Made by a program: the position numbers and the translations under genes. A DNA stretch of 34,846 nt from Oscillospiraceae bacterium (GTDB lineage: Bacteria; Bacillota; Clostridia; Saccharofermentanales; Fastidiosipilaceae), in contig JAQWFM010000022.1 of the NCBI GenBank assembly GCA_028704415.1, forward strand, positions 1 to 34,846, given 5' to 3'. The notes under the pieces are model-generated. The model was not told the origin of the DNA, ran no database searches, and worked only from the letters and a program-made list of their open reading frames with translations. Positions 25,822-34,630 of the stretch are shown piece after piece (within the stretch, counting starts at the first letter, position 1; each line of letters opens with the position of its first letter).

Positions 25822-27348
25822 ATGTCACAGCCTGTCATTCTCACGATGAAACAAATCAGCAAAGCCTTTCCGGGGGTTCAAGCTTTGAACCAGGTGGATT
25901 TTTGCCTCAGACAGGGCGAAATTCACGCTCTGATGGGTGAAAACGGAGCTGGTAAATCCACCCTGATTAAAGTATTAACCGGGGTATATCAAATGGATCA
26001 GGGAGCCGTCTGGCTGGAGGATAGACCGGTACAGATCCGTTCGCCTCAGGAGGCCCTGAGCCTGGGTATCAGCACAGTCTATCAAGAGGTCAATCTTTGT
26101 CCCAATCTGACTGTAGCTGAAAATTTATATCTGGGCCGCGAACCTGTGAAGCACGGCCGGATAGACTGGAAGGAGAGTATCAGGCGAGCCGGCGCTTTGC
26201 TAAACAAACTGAGCATAGCGGTCAGTCCTTCAGCTATGCTGGATGAGTGTTCGCTGGCGCTGCAGCAGATGATAGCCATAGCCCGGGCGGTTGATATGAA
26301 CTGTAAAATCCTGATTCTGGATGAGCCCACATCCTCGCTGGATGATGAGGAAGTGGCACAGCTATTTGCCTTGATGCGCCAATTAAAACAAGCCGGTGTG
26401 GGGATGATCTTTGTCACCCATTTTTTGGAACAGGTCTATGAGATCAGCGACCGCATTACTGTGCTGAGAAATGGTGAACGGGTGGGCGAATACGATACAT
26501 CGGCCTTACCCCGCCTGCAACTGGTAGCTAAAATGATGGGCAAAGACTTTAATGATCTGGCGGTGATTCAAGCCGCGCCTAAAGGGCAGGTGGATTCGAC
26601 AAGCCCCCCGGTCATTGAAGCCAGGGGTTTAGGCCACAGCGGAACCATCAAACCTTTTGATCTGACCATACATAAAGGTGAAGTTGTGGGCCTGACCGGC
26701 TTACTGGGCTCAGGCCGCAGTGAAACGGTCCGGACCATTTATGGAGCCGACCGACCAGACCAAGGCAGCCTGAAAGTAAATGGCCGCCCGGTCAAAATCA
26801 GTCAGCCTCTGGATGCCATGAAACTGGGTATGGCTTATTTGCCTGAGGACAGAAAAAAAGAAGGTATTATCCCGGAATTGTCGGTCAGAGAAAATATCAT
26901 CCTGGCCCTGCAGGCTAAGCGAGGGCTGTTTCATCTAATGAGCCGCAAGGAGATGGAAGAAGCGGCAGACCGCTATATTGAGCTGTTGCAGATTAAAACG
27001 CCCAGTCGGGAAACGCCGGTTAAAAGCTTGTCGGGAGGGAATCAGCAAAAAGTCATTATCGGCCGCTGGCTCCTGACTAATCCGGACTATCTAATTCTGG
27101 ATGAACCGACCCGCGGGATTGATATTGGCACTAAAACCGAAATCCAAAAGTTGGTTCTTGAATTAGCCGGTCAAGGCAAAGCGATTACGTTTATATCGTC
27201 AGAAATAGAAGAAATGCTGCGAACCTGCTCCCGAATGGCAGTGCTCAGAGATGGAGCGATGGTTGGAGAGCTGGCCGGAGATCAACTGACTCAGGCTCAA
27301 ATTATGCAGACGATTGCCGGCGGCAAAACCGTTCAGGAGGATAAATAA
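25822..27348 (+). CDS. ytfR: Sugar ABC importer, tandem ATPase
   Basis: A 508-residue protein with two ATPase domains, as usual for carbohydrate class 2 importers. Domain 1 has Walker A GENGAGKST near 39-47, signature CSLALQQMIAIARA and Walker B ILILDEPTSSLD. Domain 2 has the usual degenerate P-loop GLLGSGRSET and signature LSGGNQQKVIIGRWL with LILDEPTRGID. AAGGAAG precedes ATG 25822. It powers uptake of the sugar delivered by YtfQ and acts at the inner face of the membrane. The stop is 1 base before the ytfT start, showing coupled translation. Confidence 0.93.
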   Translation: MSQPVILTMKQISKAFPGVQALNQVDFCLRQGEIHALMGENGAGKSTLIKVLTGVYQMDQGAVWLEDRPVQIRSPQEALSLGISTVYQEVNLCPNLTVAENLYLGREPVKHGRIDWKESIRRAGALLNKLSIAVSPSAMLDECSLALQQMIAIARAVDMNCKILILDEPTSSLDDEEVAQLFALMRQLKQAGVGMIFVTHFLEQVYEISDRITVLRNGERVGEYDTSALPRLQLVAKMMGKDFNDLAVIQAAPKGQVDSTSPPVIEARGLGHSGTIKPFDLTIHKGEVVGLTGLLGSGRSETVRTIYGADRPDQGSLKVNGRPVKISQPLDAMKLGMAYLPEDRKKEGIIPELSVRENIILALQAKRGLFHLMSRKEMEEAADRYIELLQIKTPSRETPVKSLSGGNQQKVIIGRWLLTNPDYLILDEPTRGIDIGTKTEIQKLVLELAGQGKAITFISSEIEEMLRTCSRMAVLRDGAMVGELAGDQLTQAQIMQTIAGGKTVQEDK

Positions 27349-27349
27349 T

Positions 27350-28405
27350 ATGAAGCAGAAACGCTTTAGCTGGCAGCGACTAGTCCACGCGCGCTTGTTT
27401 ATGCCGCTGGTCTGCCTGGCCGTGGTTTTACTGGCCAATGTTATTCGCACGCCAGATTTTTTTAAGATATCCCTGAACAATGGCGTCCTTTACGGTTATC
27501 TGATAGATATCATCAACCGCAGCTCAGAACTGGTTATTCTGGCCGTTGGTATGACTCTGGCTACCGCAGCCTCCGGCGGCCAGGATATCAGTGTGGGCGC
27601 GGTTATGGCAGTGTCGGCAGCGATCTGCTGCCAAATTCTTTCCGGTGGTGAGGTATCGGTTACCAGCCTGGCTGCGCCAATCATCCTGGCGGCCTTGGCA
27701 GGGGTGGTAGCGGCCGCACTTTGTGGGGCGTTTAATGGTTTTTTGGTTGCTAAACTGCATATTCAGCCCATGGTCGCGACGCTGATTTTATATACAGCTG
27801 GTCGTGGTATCGCTCAATTAGTGACGCGCGGACAGATCACTTATGTACGGGTAGATGCTTATAAAGTTCTGGGCGGATATATTGGTAACTGCCCTATCCC
27901 GACGCCGGTTTTTGTGGCCCTGATAGTGGTTATAATCATGGCCATAATCCTGAAAAAAACAGCGCTGGGCCTCTATCTGGAAAGTGTGGGTAATAATGGG
28001 AAGGCCTCCCGCCTGGTAGGTTTGAACTCGGCATTGATCTGTTTCATGGCTTATGTGCTCTGCAGTATCCTGGCCGGTATTGCCGGCTTAGTGGCCTCCA
28101 GCCGGATCTATTCAGCAGATGCAAATAATATCGGGCTCAATCTGGAAATGGACGCTATTTTGGCAGTGGCGCTGGGCGGCAATAATCTGGGCGGCGGCAG
28201 TTTTAACCTGACCGGGTCCATCATCGGCGCTTACACTATTCAGGCTTTGACCACGACGCTTTACGCTATGAAAGTGTCTGCTGACCAATTGCCGGTTTAT
28301 AAAGCAATTGTGATTGTGATTATCGTCATGCTGCAAAGTCCGATATTCCGCAGCCTCATAGCGGGGATGAAACATAAAAGGACGGTGACTGTTAATGAAA
28401 AGTAA
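27350..28405 (+). CDS. ytfT: Sugar ABC importer permease 1
   Basis: A 351-residue permease of the BPD_transp_2 group. The start ATG 27350 has AGGAGG 9 bases upstream. Family motifs are visible: LAVGMTLATAASGGQDISVGAVMA, HIQPMVATLILYTAGRGIAQL, ADANNIGLNLEMDAILAVALGG and the Gly-rich loop after it. They match E. coli YtfT closely by eye. About nine membrane helices are expected. It pairs with YjfF to form the channel. Its last 11 bases overlap yjfF. Confidence 0.9.
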   Translation: MKQKRFSWQRLVHARLFMPLVCLAVVLLANVIRTPDFFKISLNNGVLYGYLIDIINRSSELVILAVGMTLATAASGGQDISVGAVMAVSAAICCQILSGGEVSVTSLAAPIILAALAGVVAAALCGAFNGFLVAKLHIQPMVATLILYTAGRGIAQLVTRGQITYVRVDAYKVLGGYIGNCPIPTPVFVALIVVIIMAIILKKTALGLYLESVGNNGKASRLVGLNSALICFMAYVLCSILAGIAGLVASSRIYSADANNIGLNLEMDAILAVALGGNNLGGGSFNLTGSIIGAYTIQALTTTLYAMKVSADQLPVYKAIVIVIIVMLQSPIFRSLIAGMKHKRTVTVNEK

Positions 28406-29420
28406 AAAGCTGAGTCGTTCCGGTCTGTTATTAGCCATAACCATTGTGTTGTTTTTGCTAATGTATGTTAGCGGCATGCTGATCTTTAGTGATAAAGGCT
28501 TTGCCAAACCTCAGATGTTCCTTAACTTGTTTATCTCCAATGCCGGACTCATTGTCATTGGCTGCGGCCTGACCCTTGTTATGATCACCGGCGGCATAGA
28601 TATTTCCGTTGGTTCTGTCACGGCATTAATTTGCACGGTATCCGCTTTTATGATGGAAAATATGGGGCTCAGTGCCGTATCAGCTTTGATTGCGTCCTTA
28701 TTTATTGGTTTATTGTTTGGAGTGGTGCAGGGATATTTGGTTTCTTACCTGGAGATTCAACCTTTCATTATTACTTTGGCGGGGATGTTTTTTGCCAGAG
28801 GTATGACGGCTGTGGTCAGTACAGAAATGATCTCCATAAAGAATGAACTTTTCCTCAAATGGGCCAAGACCAAAATAATTCTGCCGTTTGGCTATACCAA
28901 TAAGAAGGGGGTGTATATAGAAGCCTATATTTATCCAACGGTAGTCATTGCACTGCTTACTTTGGTTTTAATAGCCTTGATGCTTAAGTATACTCGCTTT
29001 GGTCGAGCGTTATACGCCATTGGCGGTAATGCACAGAGTGCCGTTATGATGGGGCTCAATGTCCGACGGGATAAATTTAAGGCATATGCCCTTGATGGTT
29101 TTTTGACTGGCTTAGGAGGCTTCTTATTTTGCCTTAATAGTTGTGCAGGCTTTGTGGAACAGGCCAAGGGGCTGGAGATGGATGCGATCTCAGCCGCAGT
29201 GATTGGCGGAACCTTGTTGACTGGCGGCGTTGGCGGCGTTGTGGGGACCTTATTTGGGGTACTGATTAAAGGCACCATTGCCTCCCTTATTACGACTCAG
29301 GGGACACTGTCTAGTTGGTGGGTCCGGATTGCGCTATCAGCTTTGCTGTGTTTCTTTATTGTCCTGCAAGCCGTGATCGGCTCGGTTGGTTCGAAAAAGA
29401 ATCGTGCCAAATTGGTCTGA
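28395..29420 (+). CDS. yjfF: Sugar ABC importer permease 2
   Basis: A 341-residue permease. VIGCGLTLVMITGGIDISVGSV, QPFIITLAGMFFARGMTAVVS, LYAIGGNAQSAVMMGLNV, GLEMDAISAAVIGGTLLTGG and GTLSSWWVRIALSALL all match YjfF. With the binding protein, ATPase and YtfT it completes an intact four-gene furanose importer. It starts within the end of ytfT (11-base overlap), so translation is coupled. A hairpin terminator follows between it and the convergent AraC gene. Confidence 0.9.
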   Translation: MKSKKLSRSGLLLAITIVLFLLMYVSGMLIFSDKGFAKPQMFLNLFISNAGLIVIGCGLTLVMITGGIDISVGSVTALICTVSAFMMENMGLSAVSALIASLFIGLLFGVVQGYLVSYLEIQPFIITLAGMFFARGMTAVVSTEMISIKNELFLKWAKTKIILPFGYTNKKGVYIEAYIYPTVVIALLTLVLIALMLKYTRFGRALYAIGGNAQSAVMMGLNVRRDKFKAYALDGFLTGLGGFLFCLNSCAGFVEQAKGLEMDAISAAVIGGTLLTGGVGGVVGTLFGVLIKGTIASLITTQGTLSSWWVRIALSALLCFFIVLQAVIGSVGSKKNRAKLV

Positions 29421-29476
29421 TTGTCTCAGACGCAGTCTGCTGACAACACGCTTTACTTGTTCACATTTCCATCAGG

Positions 29477-29509
29477 TCCCGGATTGACTCTTGTTCTGTC
29501 AGTCCGGGA
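29477..29509 (+). terminator. Hairpin terminator between convergent genes
   Basis: TCCCGGATTGAC (29477-29488) pairs with GTCAGTCCGGGA (29498-29509) around TCTTGTTCT, one mismatch inside. It lies between the end of yjfF and the end of the minus-strand AraC gene and can serve either direction. There is no long T run. Confidence 0.65.
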
Positions 29510-29515
29510 TCCTGC

Positions 29516-30379
29516 TTATTGAGCCCGGTAGTCACTAGGCGTCATGCCTGTCAGGCGTTTAAAGGTTCGGCTGAAGTAATTGGGATCCTGATAACCCACT
29601 GCTGCGCCGATATCCCTGATGGGCAGAGTGCCTGATTCAAGTAACTGCCTGGCTTTGTTCATCCTTAAATCCGTCAGATACTCAATGAAAGTGACGCCGG
29701 CTTCCTGCCTGAAAAGCTTACTGAAATAGTAAGGGCTGATATTAACCTTACGAGAGACATCATCCAAAGATATATCATGCATATATTGCTGTTCTATCCA
29801 GAGCTTGGCTTGGTCAATGATGCTGATACTGCGCTTACTGCTTTTAGTGGCGATCCGACATGCGGCTTCAGTGATTAACCTGACGAACCAACGGTGAAGT
29901 TCATCCAGACTGCTGTGATTGACTACTTCCAGATAATTCTGCCGGTCCGTAAAGCGGTACAGCCCCATACCGCCGTCCTCATAAGCCAGATGTTCAGCCC
30001 ACAGGACAAACTCCAGGGCTTTGATCCTGATGCTTGCGGGATGTTTCAGCTGGGTGTTTTCCATCCAGTTGAAAAAATGATCAGCGGCTTGCCGGGTAGC
30101 CTCGGCATCGCCCCGTTTCAGGTTTTCAAAAATAGCCTTTTCAGTGTCCAAAGGATAGTCGGGTTCATATTCGCAGGCTACAGGCAGATCATTGGCGTGG
30201 GATATCGCTTCTGTTCCGGTATTCAGTGACTCCAATGCTTCATGATTGGAAACAGCTATTTCCCAGCAGGGATGGACCATACCAATACCAATCCTGAAGG
30301 CAGCCTCCGTTTTCTGCTCAAGCTGTCGGATGACATCTTGCAGGTGGGCAACTAAATGAGTACGCTCCTTATAGCTCAT
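29516..30379 (-). CDS. AraC-type regulator, probably lacking its receiver domain
   Basis: A 287-residue protein. Residues 185-285 form the AraC/XylS DNA-binding domain (ISLDDVSRKVNISPYYFSKLF ... VGYQDPNYFSRTFKRLTGMTP). Residues 1-180 resemble the middle part of YesN-type regulators (RIGIGMVHPCWEIAVSNHEALESL). No receiver domain is encoded, and the open frame upstream of ATG 30379 soon meets TAG at about 30399. No AG-rich ribosome site precedes the ATG. Together these suggest an N-terminal truncation at a junction with the XylF-like remnant at 30402. An ordinary single-component AraC regulator is the alternative. Confidence 0.75.
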   Translation of the reverse strand: MSYKERTHLVAHLQDVIRQLEQKTEAAFRIGIGMVHPCWEIAVSNHEALESLNTGTEAISHANDLPVACEYEPDYPLDTEKAIFENLKRGDAEATRQAADHFFNWMENTQLKHPASIRIKALEFVLWAEHLAYEDGGMGLYRFTDRQNYLEVVNHSSLDELHRWFVRLITEAACRIATKSSKRSISIIDQAKLWIEQQYMHDISLDDVSRKVNISPYYFSKLFRQEAGVTFIEYLTDLRMNKARQLLESGTLPIRDIGAAVGYQDPNYFSRTFKRLTGMTPSDYRAQ

Positions 30380-30401
30380 TATGAATAGTATTAAGCGCTA
30401 G

Positions 30402-30629
30402 ACGGTGTACAAGCCGATTGATGAACTGGCCTCCGTGGCGGCAGAGTATGCGGTTAAGCTGGCAGAAGACTGGGACATCCGGTTCACGGATACCTTGACT
30501 GCTGACGGCATAACCGTACCTTATGTCAGCATTGAACCAGTATAAGTAACCCGGGATAATCTTGACCGGGTCATTATTGATGGCGGTTTTCACCTGAGAG
30601 AAGATGTTTATCTGCGCCGATCTTCTTAA
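30402..30629 (+). pseudogene. 3' remnant of a XylF-like sugar-binding protein gene
   Basis: In the frame from 30402: TVYKPIDELASVAAEYAVKLA, then VPYVSIEPV, an in-frame TAA, VTRDNLDRVIIDGGFHLREDVY and a final TAA at 30627-30629. This is the C-terminal end of XylF/ChvE-type sugar-binding proteins (VYKPI..LA..AA, VP...L.PV.VT..N, DGF). The frame upstream closes with TAG at 30399-30401 and no 5' part exists. Between 30641 and 30745 another short open frame encodes LPLIDKYWPEGEPDYFAQK, which I do not recognise. Confidence 0.7.
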
Positions 30630-30892
30630 TCCGCGGTGATTTAGCTTTTAGTCCCGGCCAGCTGCCGCTTATTGATAAATACTGGCCAGAGGGGGAACCG
30701 GATTATTTTGCGCAAAAACAGCATCCCGGTGCTAAAAAATCCTAGCTCAAGACTTATATTCGCACAAATGTATAAACAAACTAAATTATAACAAAAATAT
30801 CTCATTTATATTATGCAAAATACATGATACCTTCTATATGTCAGATGGAGTTTATCCGACTTCTCAACCAACAGCATTATAGGAGGTACATA

Positions 30893-32098
30893 ATGAAAAA
30901 GCAGATATTGAGTGCAGCCATGAGCGCGGTCATGGCCTTTAGCTTGTTAGCCGGCTGTAGCGGCAACACCGGTAGTACAACTGGCGCGCCAGAGACGACT
31001 AAAGCCGCAGAAACCACCAAAGCCGCAGAAACCACCAAAGCGGCAGAAACCACCAAAGCGGCAGAAACCACTAAAGCGGCAGAAACCACTAAAGCGGAAG
31101 AAACCGCGGCGCCAGCCGCCGGGGGTACGGTAGGGGTAGCCATGCCAACCAAAGACCTGCAGCGTTGGAATCAGGACGGCGCCAACATGAAAGAACAGTT
31201 GGAAAAGGCCGGTTATAAGGTTGACCTGCAATATGCCAACAATGATGTGTCGACACAAGTTTCCCAGATAGAAAATATGGTAGCTAACGGGGATCAGATT
31301 CTGGTTATTGCTTCTATTGACGGATCATCACTGGGGACCGTGTTAGCAGAAGCAAAAAGTAAAAATATCCCGGTCATCGCTTATGACCGTCTGATCATGC
31401 AGACAGATGCCGTGTCATACTATGCGACTTTTGATAATTATAAAGTTGGTACGATTCAGGGCGAATATATCCGCGATCAGCTGGATCTGGAGAATCAAGC
31501 CGGGCCGTTTAACCTGGAATTATTCACCGGCGACCCGGCGGATAACAACGCACAATTTTTCTTTAATGGCGCGATGGACGTTTTGCAGCCTTATATTGAC
31601 GCCGGCAAGCTGGTAGTAAAATCCGGTCAGACCGCTTTTGCCGATGTGGCAACCGCTAACTGGTCAACTGAAACCGCTCAAAGCCGTATGGAAAATATCA
31701 TCTCATCCTATTACAGTGATGGGTCTTAACTGAATGCGGTCCTTTGCTCTAACGACTCAACCGCGCTTGGTGTAGAAAACGCACTTGAGGGCAGCTATAA
31801 CGGCGGGTGGCCGGTCATCACCGGACAGGACTGTGATATGGCTAACGTTAAAAACATGATTGCCGGCAAGCAGTCAATGTCTGTATTTAAAGATACGCGC
31901 GAACTGGCCAGCCAGGTTGTAAAAATGGTTGGACAGGTATTGAGTAATCAGACTGTGGATGTCAACAATACTAAGGATTATGACAACGGCACGGGTATTA
32001 TTCCAACCTTCCTTTGTGATCCGGTCTTTGCGGACATTAACAATTACAAAGAACTGTTGATTGACTCCGGTTATTATACGGAAGCTGATTTGCAATAA
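30893..32098 (+). pseudogene. chvE: ChvE-type multiple-sugar-binding lipoprotein with a nonsense codon
   Basis: A single frame of 401 codons interrupted by TAA at 31727-31729. The start ATG 30893 has AGGAGG 6 bases upstream; the upstream 150 bases are AT-rich and probably hold the promoter. Signal and lipobox give Cys22, then a linker of AAETTK repeats, then a ChvE-like domain: VGVAMPTKDLQRW, QIENMVANG, VIASIDGSSL, VIAYDRLIM, YYATFDNYKVG, FKDTRELA and the ending DSGYYTEADLQ. Before the stop YYSDGS is followed by LNAVLCSND, where relatives have Lys or a similar residue, so a single substitution AAA or AAG to TAA is likely. The product would lose its last third and be unlikely to bind sugar. 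The same frame resumes perfectly after the stop. Confidence 0.85.
30992..31105 (+). repeat. 18-base tandem repeat in the lipoprotein linker
   Basis: Five full copies of an 18-base unit (GCCGCAGAAACCACCAAA and close variants: 31004, 31022, 31040, 31058, 31076) plus partial copies at each end. They encode AAETTK repeats. Copies differ mainly at GCC/GCG and ACC/ACT, so copy number could vary by slippage. It spaces the sugar-binding domain from the membrane. Confidence 0.95.
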
Positions 32099-32132
32099 GC
32101 CGGCAACTGGCAGGTAGCAGTTGGCCGTATGG

Positions 32133-32155
32133 CGGGCGGGTATTGTACCCGCCCG
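32133..32155 (+). other. Perfect hairpin between the chvE-like and gguA-like genes
   Basis: CGGGCGGGTA (32133-32142), loop TTG, TACCCGCCCG (32146-32155): a perfect 10-base stem with a 3-base loop. There is no T run. Its position after the binding-protein gene matches the hairpin in the ytf operon and suggests protection of the upstream mRNA or partial termination. Confidence 0.75.
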
Positions 32156-32188
32156 TTGCATATCAAAACAGCTCGGGAGGTAAAACCG

Positions 32189-33727
32189 GTGGCAAATGAT
32201 TTGCTGGAAATGAAGCATATAACCAAAGTCTTCCCTGGCGTCAAGGCCTTGGATGACGTGAACTTTGTGGTAAAAAAAGGTGAAATTCATGCGCTTGTGG
32301 GAGAAAATGGCGCTGGTAAGTCTACCCTGATGAATATTCTGAGCGGTATCTACCCATATGGCAGCTATGATGGAGACATTATCTACCGGGGAGAAGTACA
32401 GAAATTTAATACAATTCGTGATTCAGAAAACAAGGGTATTGTCATCATTCATCAGGAACTGGCTTTAGTACCGGAAATGACCATAGGCGAAAACATGTTT
32501 TTAGGGGTGGAGCGTGGCCATCGTTTTAATATTGATTGGGATGAAACTTATGCTCTGGCGGCAAAATACCTTAACCAGGTAGGCCTAAAAGAGTCTCCTC
32601 ATACTTTGATTAAGGATATCGGCACTGGCAAGCAGCAGCTGGTAGAAATCGCCAAAGCTCTGGCTAAAAATGCAGAATTACTAATCCTGGATGAGCCAAC
32701 TTCCTCACTGAACGAAGACGATTCTAAAGCCCTGTTGGATTTATTGCTGTCATTTAAGAAGCAGGGCCATACATCGATTATTATCTCTCACAAGATCAGT
32801 GAGATTTCATATTGTGCCGATACGATCACTATCTTGCGGGATGGCGCCACCATAGAGTCACTTCGTAAAGGTAAAGATGAGATTAGTGATGACAGAATTA
32901 TTCAAGGGATGGTTGGACGACAAATAACCGATCGTTTTCCCAAACGTCCGCCTGACCGCAAGCTGGGTGACATAGCTTTGGAGGTCAAGAACTGGACAAC
33001 CTATAATCCGGTTTATACGGATAAAAAAGTGGTTGATGATGTGTCCTTTTATGTTCGTAGTGGAGAAGTCATTGGCATAGCCGGACTGATGGGCGCGGGC
33101 CGTACCGAATTGATGATGAGTATATTTGGGCATTCCTATGGGACGGCAACAAAAGGAGAACTTAAGATTCACGGCCAAGCGGTGAACCTGAACACGCCCC
33201 GGGACGCGATTGAGCATAAGCTGGCCTATGTTACAGAAGATCGTAAAGGAAACGGGCTGATTTTATCTAATGAAGTGACCATCAATACAAGTCTGGCTAA
33301 TCTGAAGAGCATTAGTAACCGCTTCAATGTGATTGATCGAGATAAAGAAATTCATATTGCCAAAGACTATGTTCGTAAACTGGAGATCAAGTGCCCTAGT
33401 GTTTTACAAAATGTGGATCATTTGTCTGGCGGTAACCAGCAAAAGGTATTGCTGGCCAAATGGATGTTCGCTGATCCGGATATTTTAATTCTGGATGAGC
33501 CGACACGCGGCATTGATGTAGGGGCTAAATATGAAATTTATACCATTATTAATGATCTGATAACTCAAGGCAAATCAGTCATTATGGTTTCTTCAGAACT
33601 GCCGGAAATTATTGGCATGAGCGACCGCATTTATATTATGAATGAAGGTCAGATGGTAGGCGAACTGGCAGCAGATGGAGCGACACAGGAAGGCATTATG
33701 AATCTGATCCAGCACAGTAAGGCCTGA
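32189..33727 (+). CDS. gguA: Sugar ABC importer, tandem ATPase (GguA-like)
   Basis: A 512-residue double ATPase. The start is GTG 32189, 8 bases after GGGAGG; this gives MANDLLEMKHITKVFPGVKAL, the usual opening. Domain 1 has GENGAGKST and LLILDEPTSSLNEDD. Domain 2 has GLMGAGRTELM, LSGGNQQKVLLAKWMF and LILDEPTRGIDVGA. It is similar in layout to ytfR but clearly a separate paralogue, with the IYPYGSYDGDI segment seen in GguA-type proteins. It should partner with the ChvE-like binder and the permease at 33753, both of which are broken, so it may be orphaned. Confidence 0.9.
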   Translation: MANDLLEMKHITKVFPGVKALDDVNFVVKKGEIHALVGENGAGKSTLMNILSGIYPYGSYDGDIIYRGEVQKFNTIRDSENKGIVIIHQELALVPEMTIGENMFLGVERGHRFNIDWDETYALAAKYLNQVGLKESPHTLIKDIGTGKQQLVEIAKALAKNAELLILDEPTSSLNEDDSKALLDLLLSFKKQGHTSIIISHKISEISYCADTITILRDGATIESLRKGKDEISDDRIIQGMVGRQITDRFPKRPPDRKLGDIALEVKNWTTYNPVYTDKKVVDDVSFYVRSGEVIGIAGLMGAGRTELMMSIFGHSYGTATKGELKIHGQAVNLNTPRDAIEHKLAYVTEDRKGNGLILSNEVTINTSLANLKSISNRFNVIDRDKEIHIAKDYVRKLEIKCPSVLQNVDHLSGGNQQKVLLAKWMFADPDILILDEPTRGIDVGAKYEIYTIINDLITQGKSVIMVSSELPEIIGMSDRIYIMNEGQMVGELAADGATQEGIMNLIQHSKA

Positions 33728-33752
33728 GCTGATAGAAAAGGAGAGGCAGAAT

Positions 33753-34474
33753 ATGCAAATTAAGCGTGTAGCATCAGTCAAAGATGCCTTATCTCAGTAT
33801 ATGATGATGATTGCGACGGTTTTGGTAATAATTTTTTTTACCATCGCCACTGGCGGCAAGCTCTTGTATCCTCAGAATGTTAATAACCTGATTGCACAGA
33901 ACGCCTATGTTTTCGTTATTGCAGCCGGTATGCTGCTTTGTATTTTGACTGGAGGAAATATTGACTTAAGCGTAGGCTCTATCGTCTGCCTGGTTGGGGC
34001 CATAGGGGCTACCATGATGGTCAAACAGAGTTTGCCGATTTGGTTGGCTATAGTTGTAATGCTGCTGGCCGGCCTGGCTATTGGCGTGCTGCAGGGCTAC
34101 CTTATTGCCTATATCAAAGTACCGCCGTTTATTTGTACACTAGCCGGGATGCTGATGTGGCGAGGCTTATCAAATGTCGTTCTGGAGGGCTTGACCATCT
34201 CTCCCATGCCGGAATCGTTTCTTAATCTGTTTAACAGTTACGTGCCAGATCTGATTCCTCAGACTGCAGGCCTTAATGAAACTGCCGTTTTGATTGGCAT
34301 CTTTTTGAGCGTATCCCTGATCATCTACAAATTCAGAGAGAGAGAGCAACGCAGTAAAAAGGGCTATGAAAACGTATCCCTGACTAAAGAACTGGTTACA
34401 GATATAATCCTGGTTGCCTTAATCCTGTTCTTTATGATTGAATTGGCACAATATAAGGGCATACCGGTAATCAT
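33753..34474 (+). pseudogene. gguB: Sugar ABC permease (GguB-like) cut by an IS21 element
   Basis: The first 240 or so residues of a BPD_transp_2 permease: LYPQNVNNLIAQNAYVFVIAAGM, TGGNIDLSVGSIVCL, KVPPFICTLAGMLMWRGLSN, ending in AQYKGIPVII. Relatives of the GguB/MmsB type are about 390-400 residues and continue here with further helices. At 34475 the sequence changes to an IS end; the frame then reads unrelated residues and stops at 34535. GGAGAGG precedes ATG 33753. The interrupted gene cannot give a complete channel. The rest may lie beyond the IS, outside the window. Confidence 0.85.
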
Positions 34475-34487
34475 TGCATATTGCGAA

Positions 34488-34524
34488 GCTAAACGGCCGG
34501 ATTTGCGGAGCAAAACGGTCGCAT
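34488..34524 (+). repeat. Direct repeats at the IS21 left end
   Basis: GCTAAACGGCCGGATT (34488-34503) and GCAAAACGGTCGCATT (34509-34524) are alike at 13 of 16 positions and 21 bases apart. IS21-family ends carry such multiple repeats, which are thought to bind the transposase. Confidence 0.65.
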
Positions 34525-34630
34525 TCCGTTTCTGAACAGCCGAATTGCTACCAGTCTGTGTAATCTAATCCTTATAATGATAGTAGCCATCTCAGGGATG
34601 GTGAATACATCATTTTAAGGAGGATAATGT

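Noticed and set aside
30992-31105. CRISPR-like array
   Set aside because: Units are contiguous, without spacers, and encode an in-frame protein linker.
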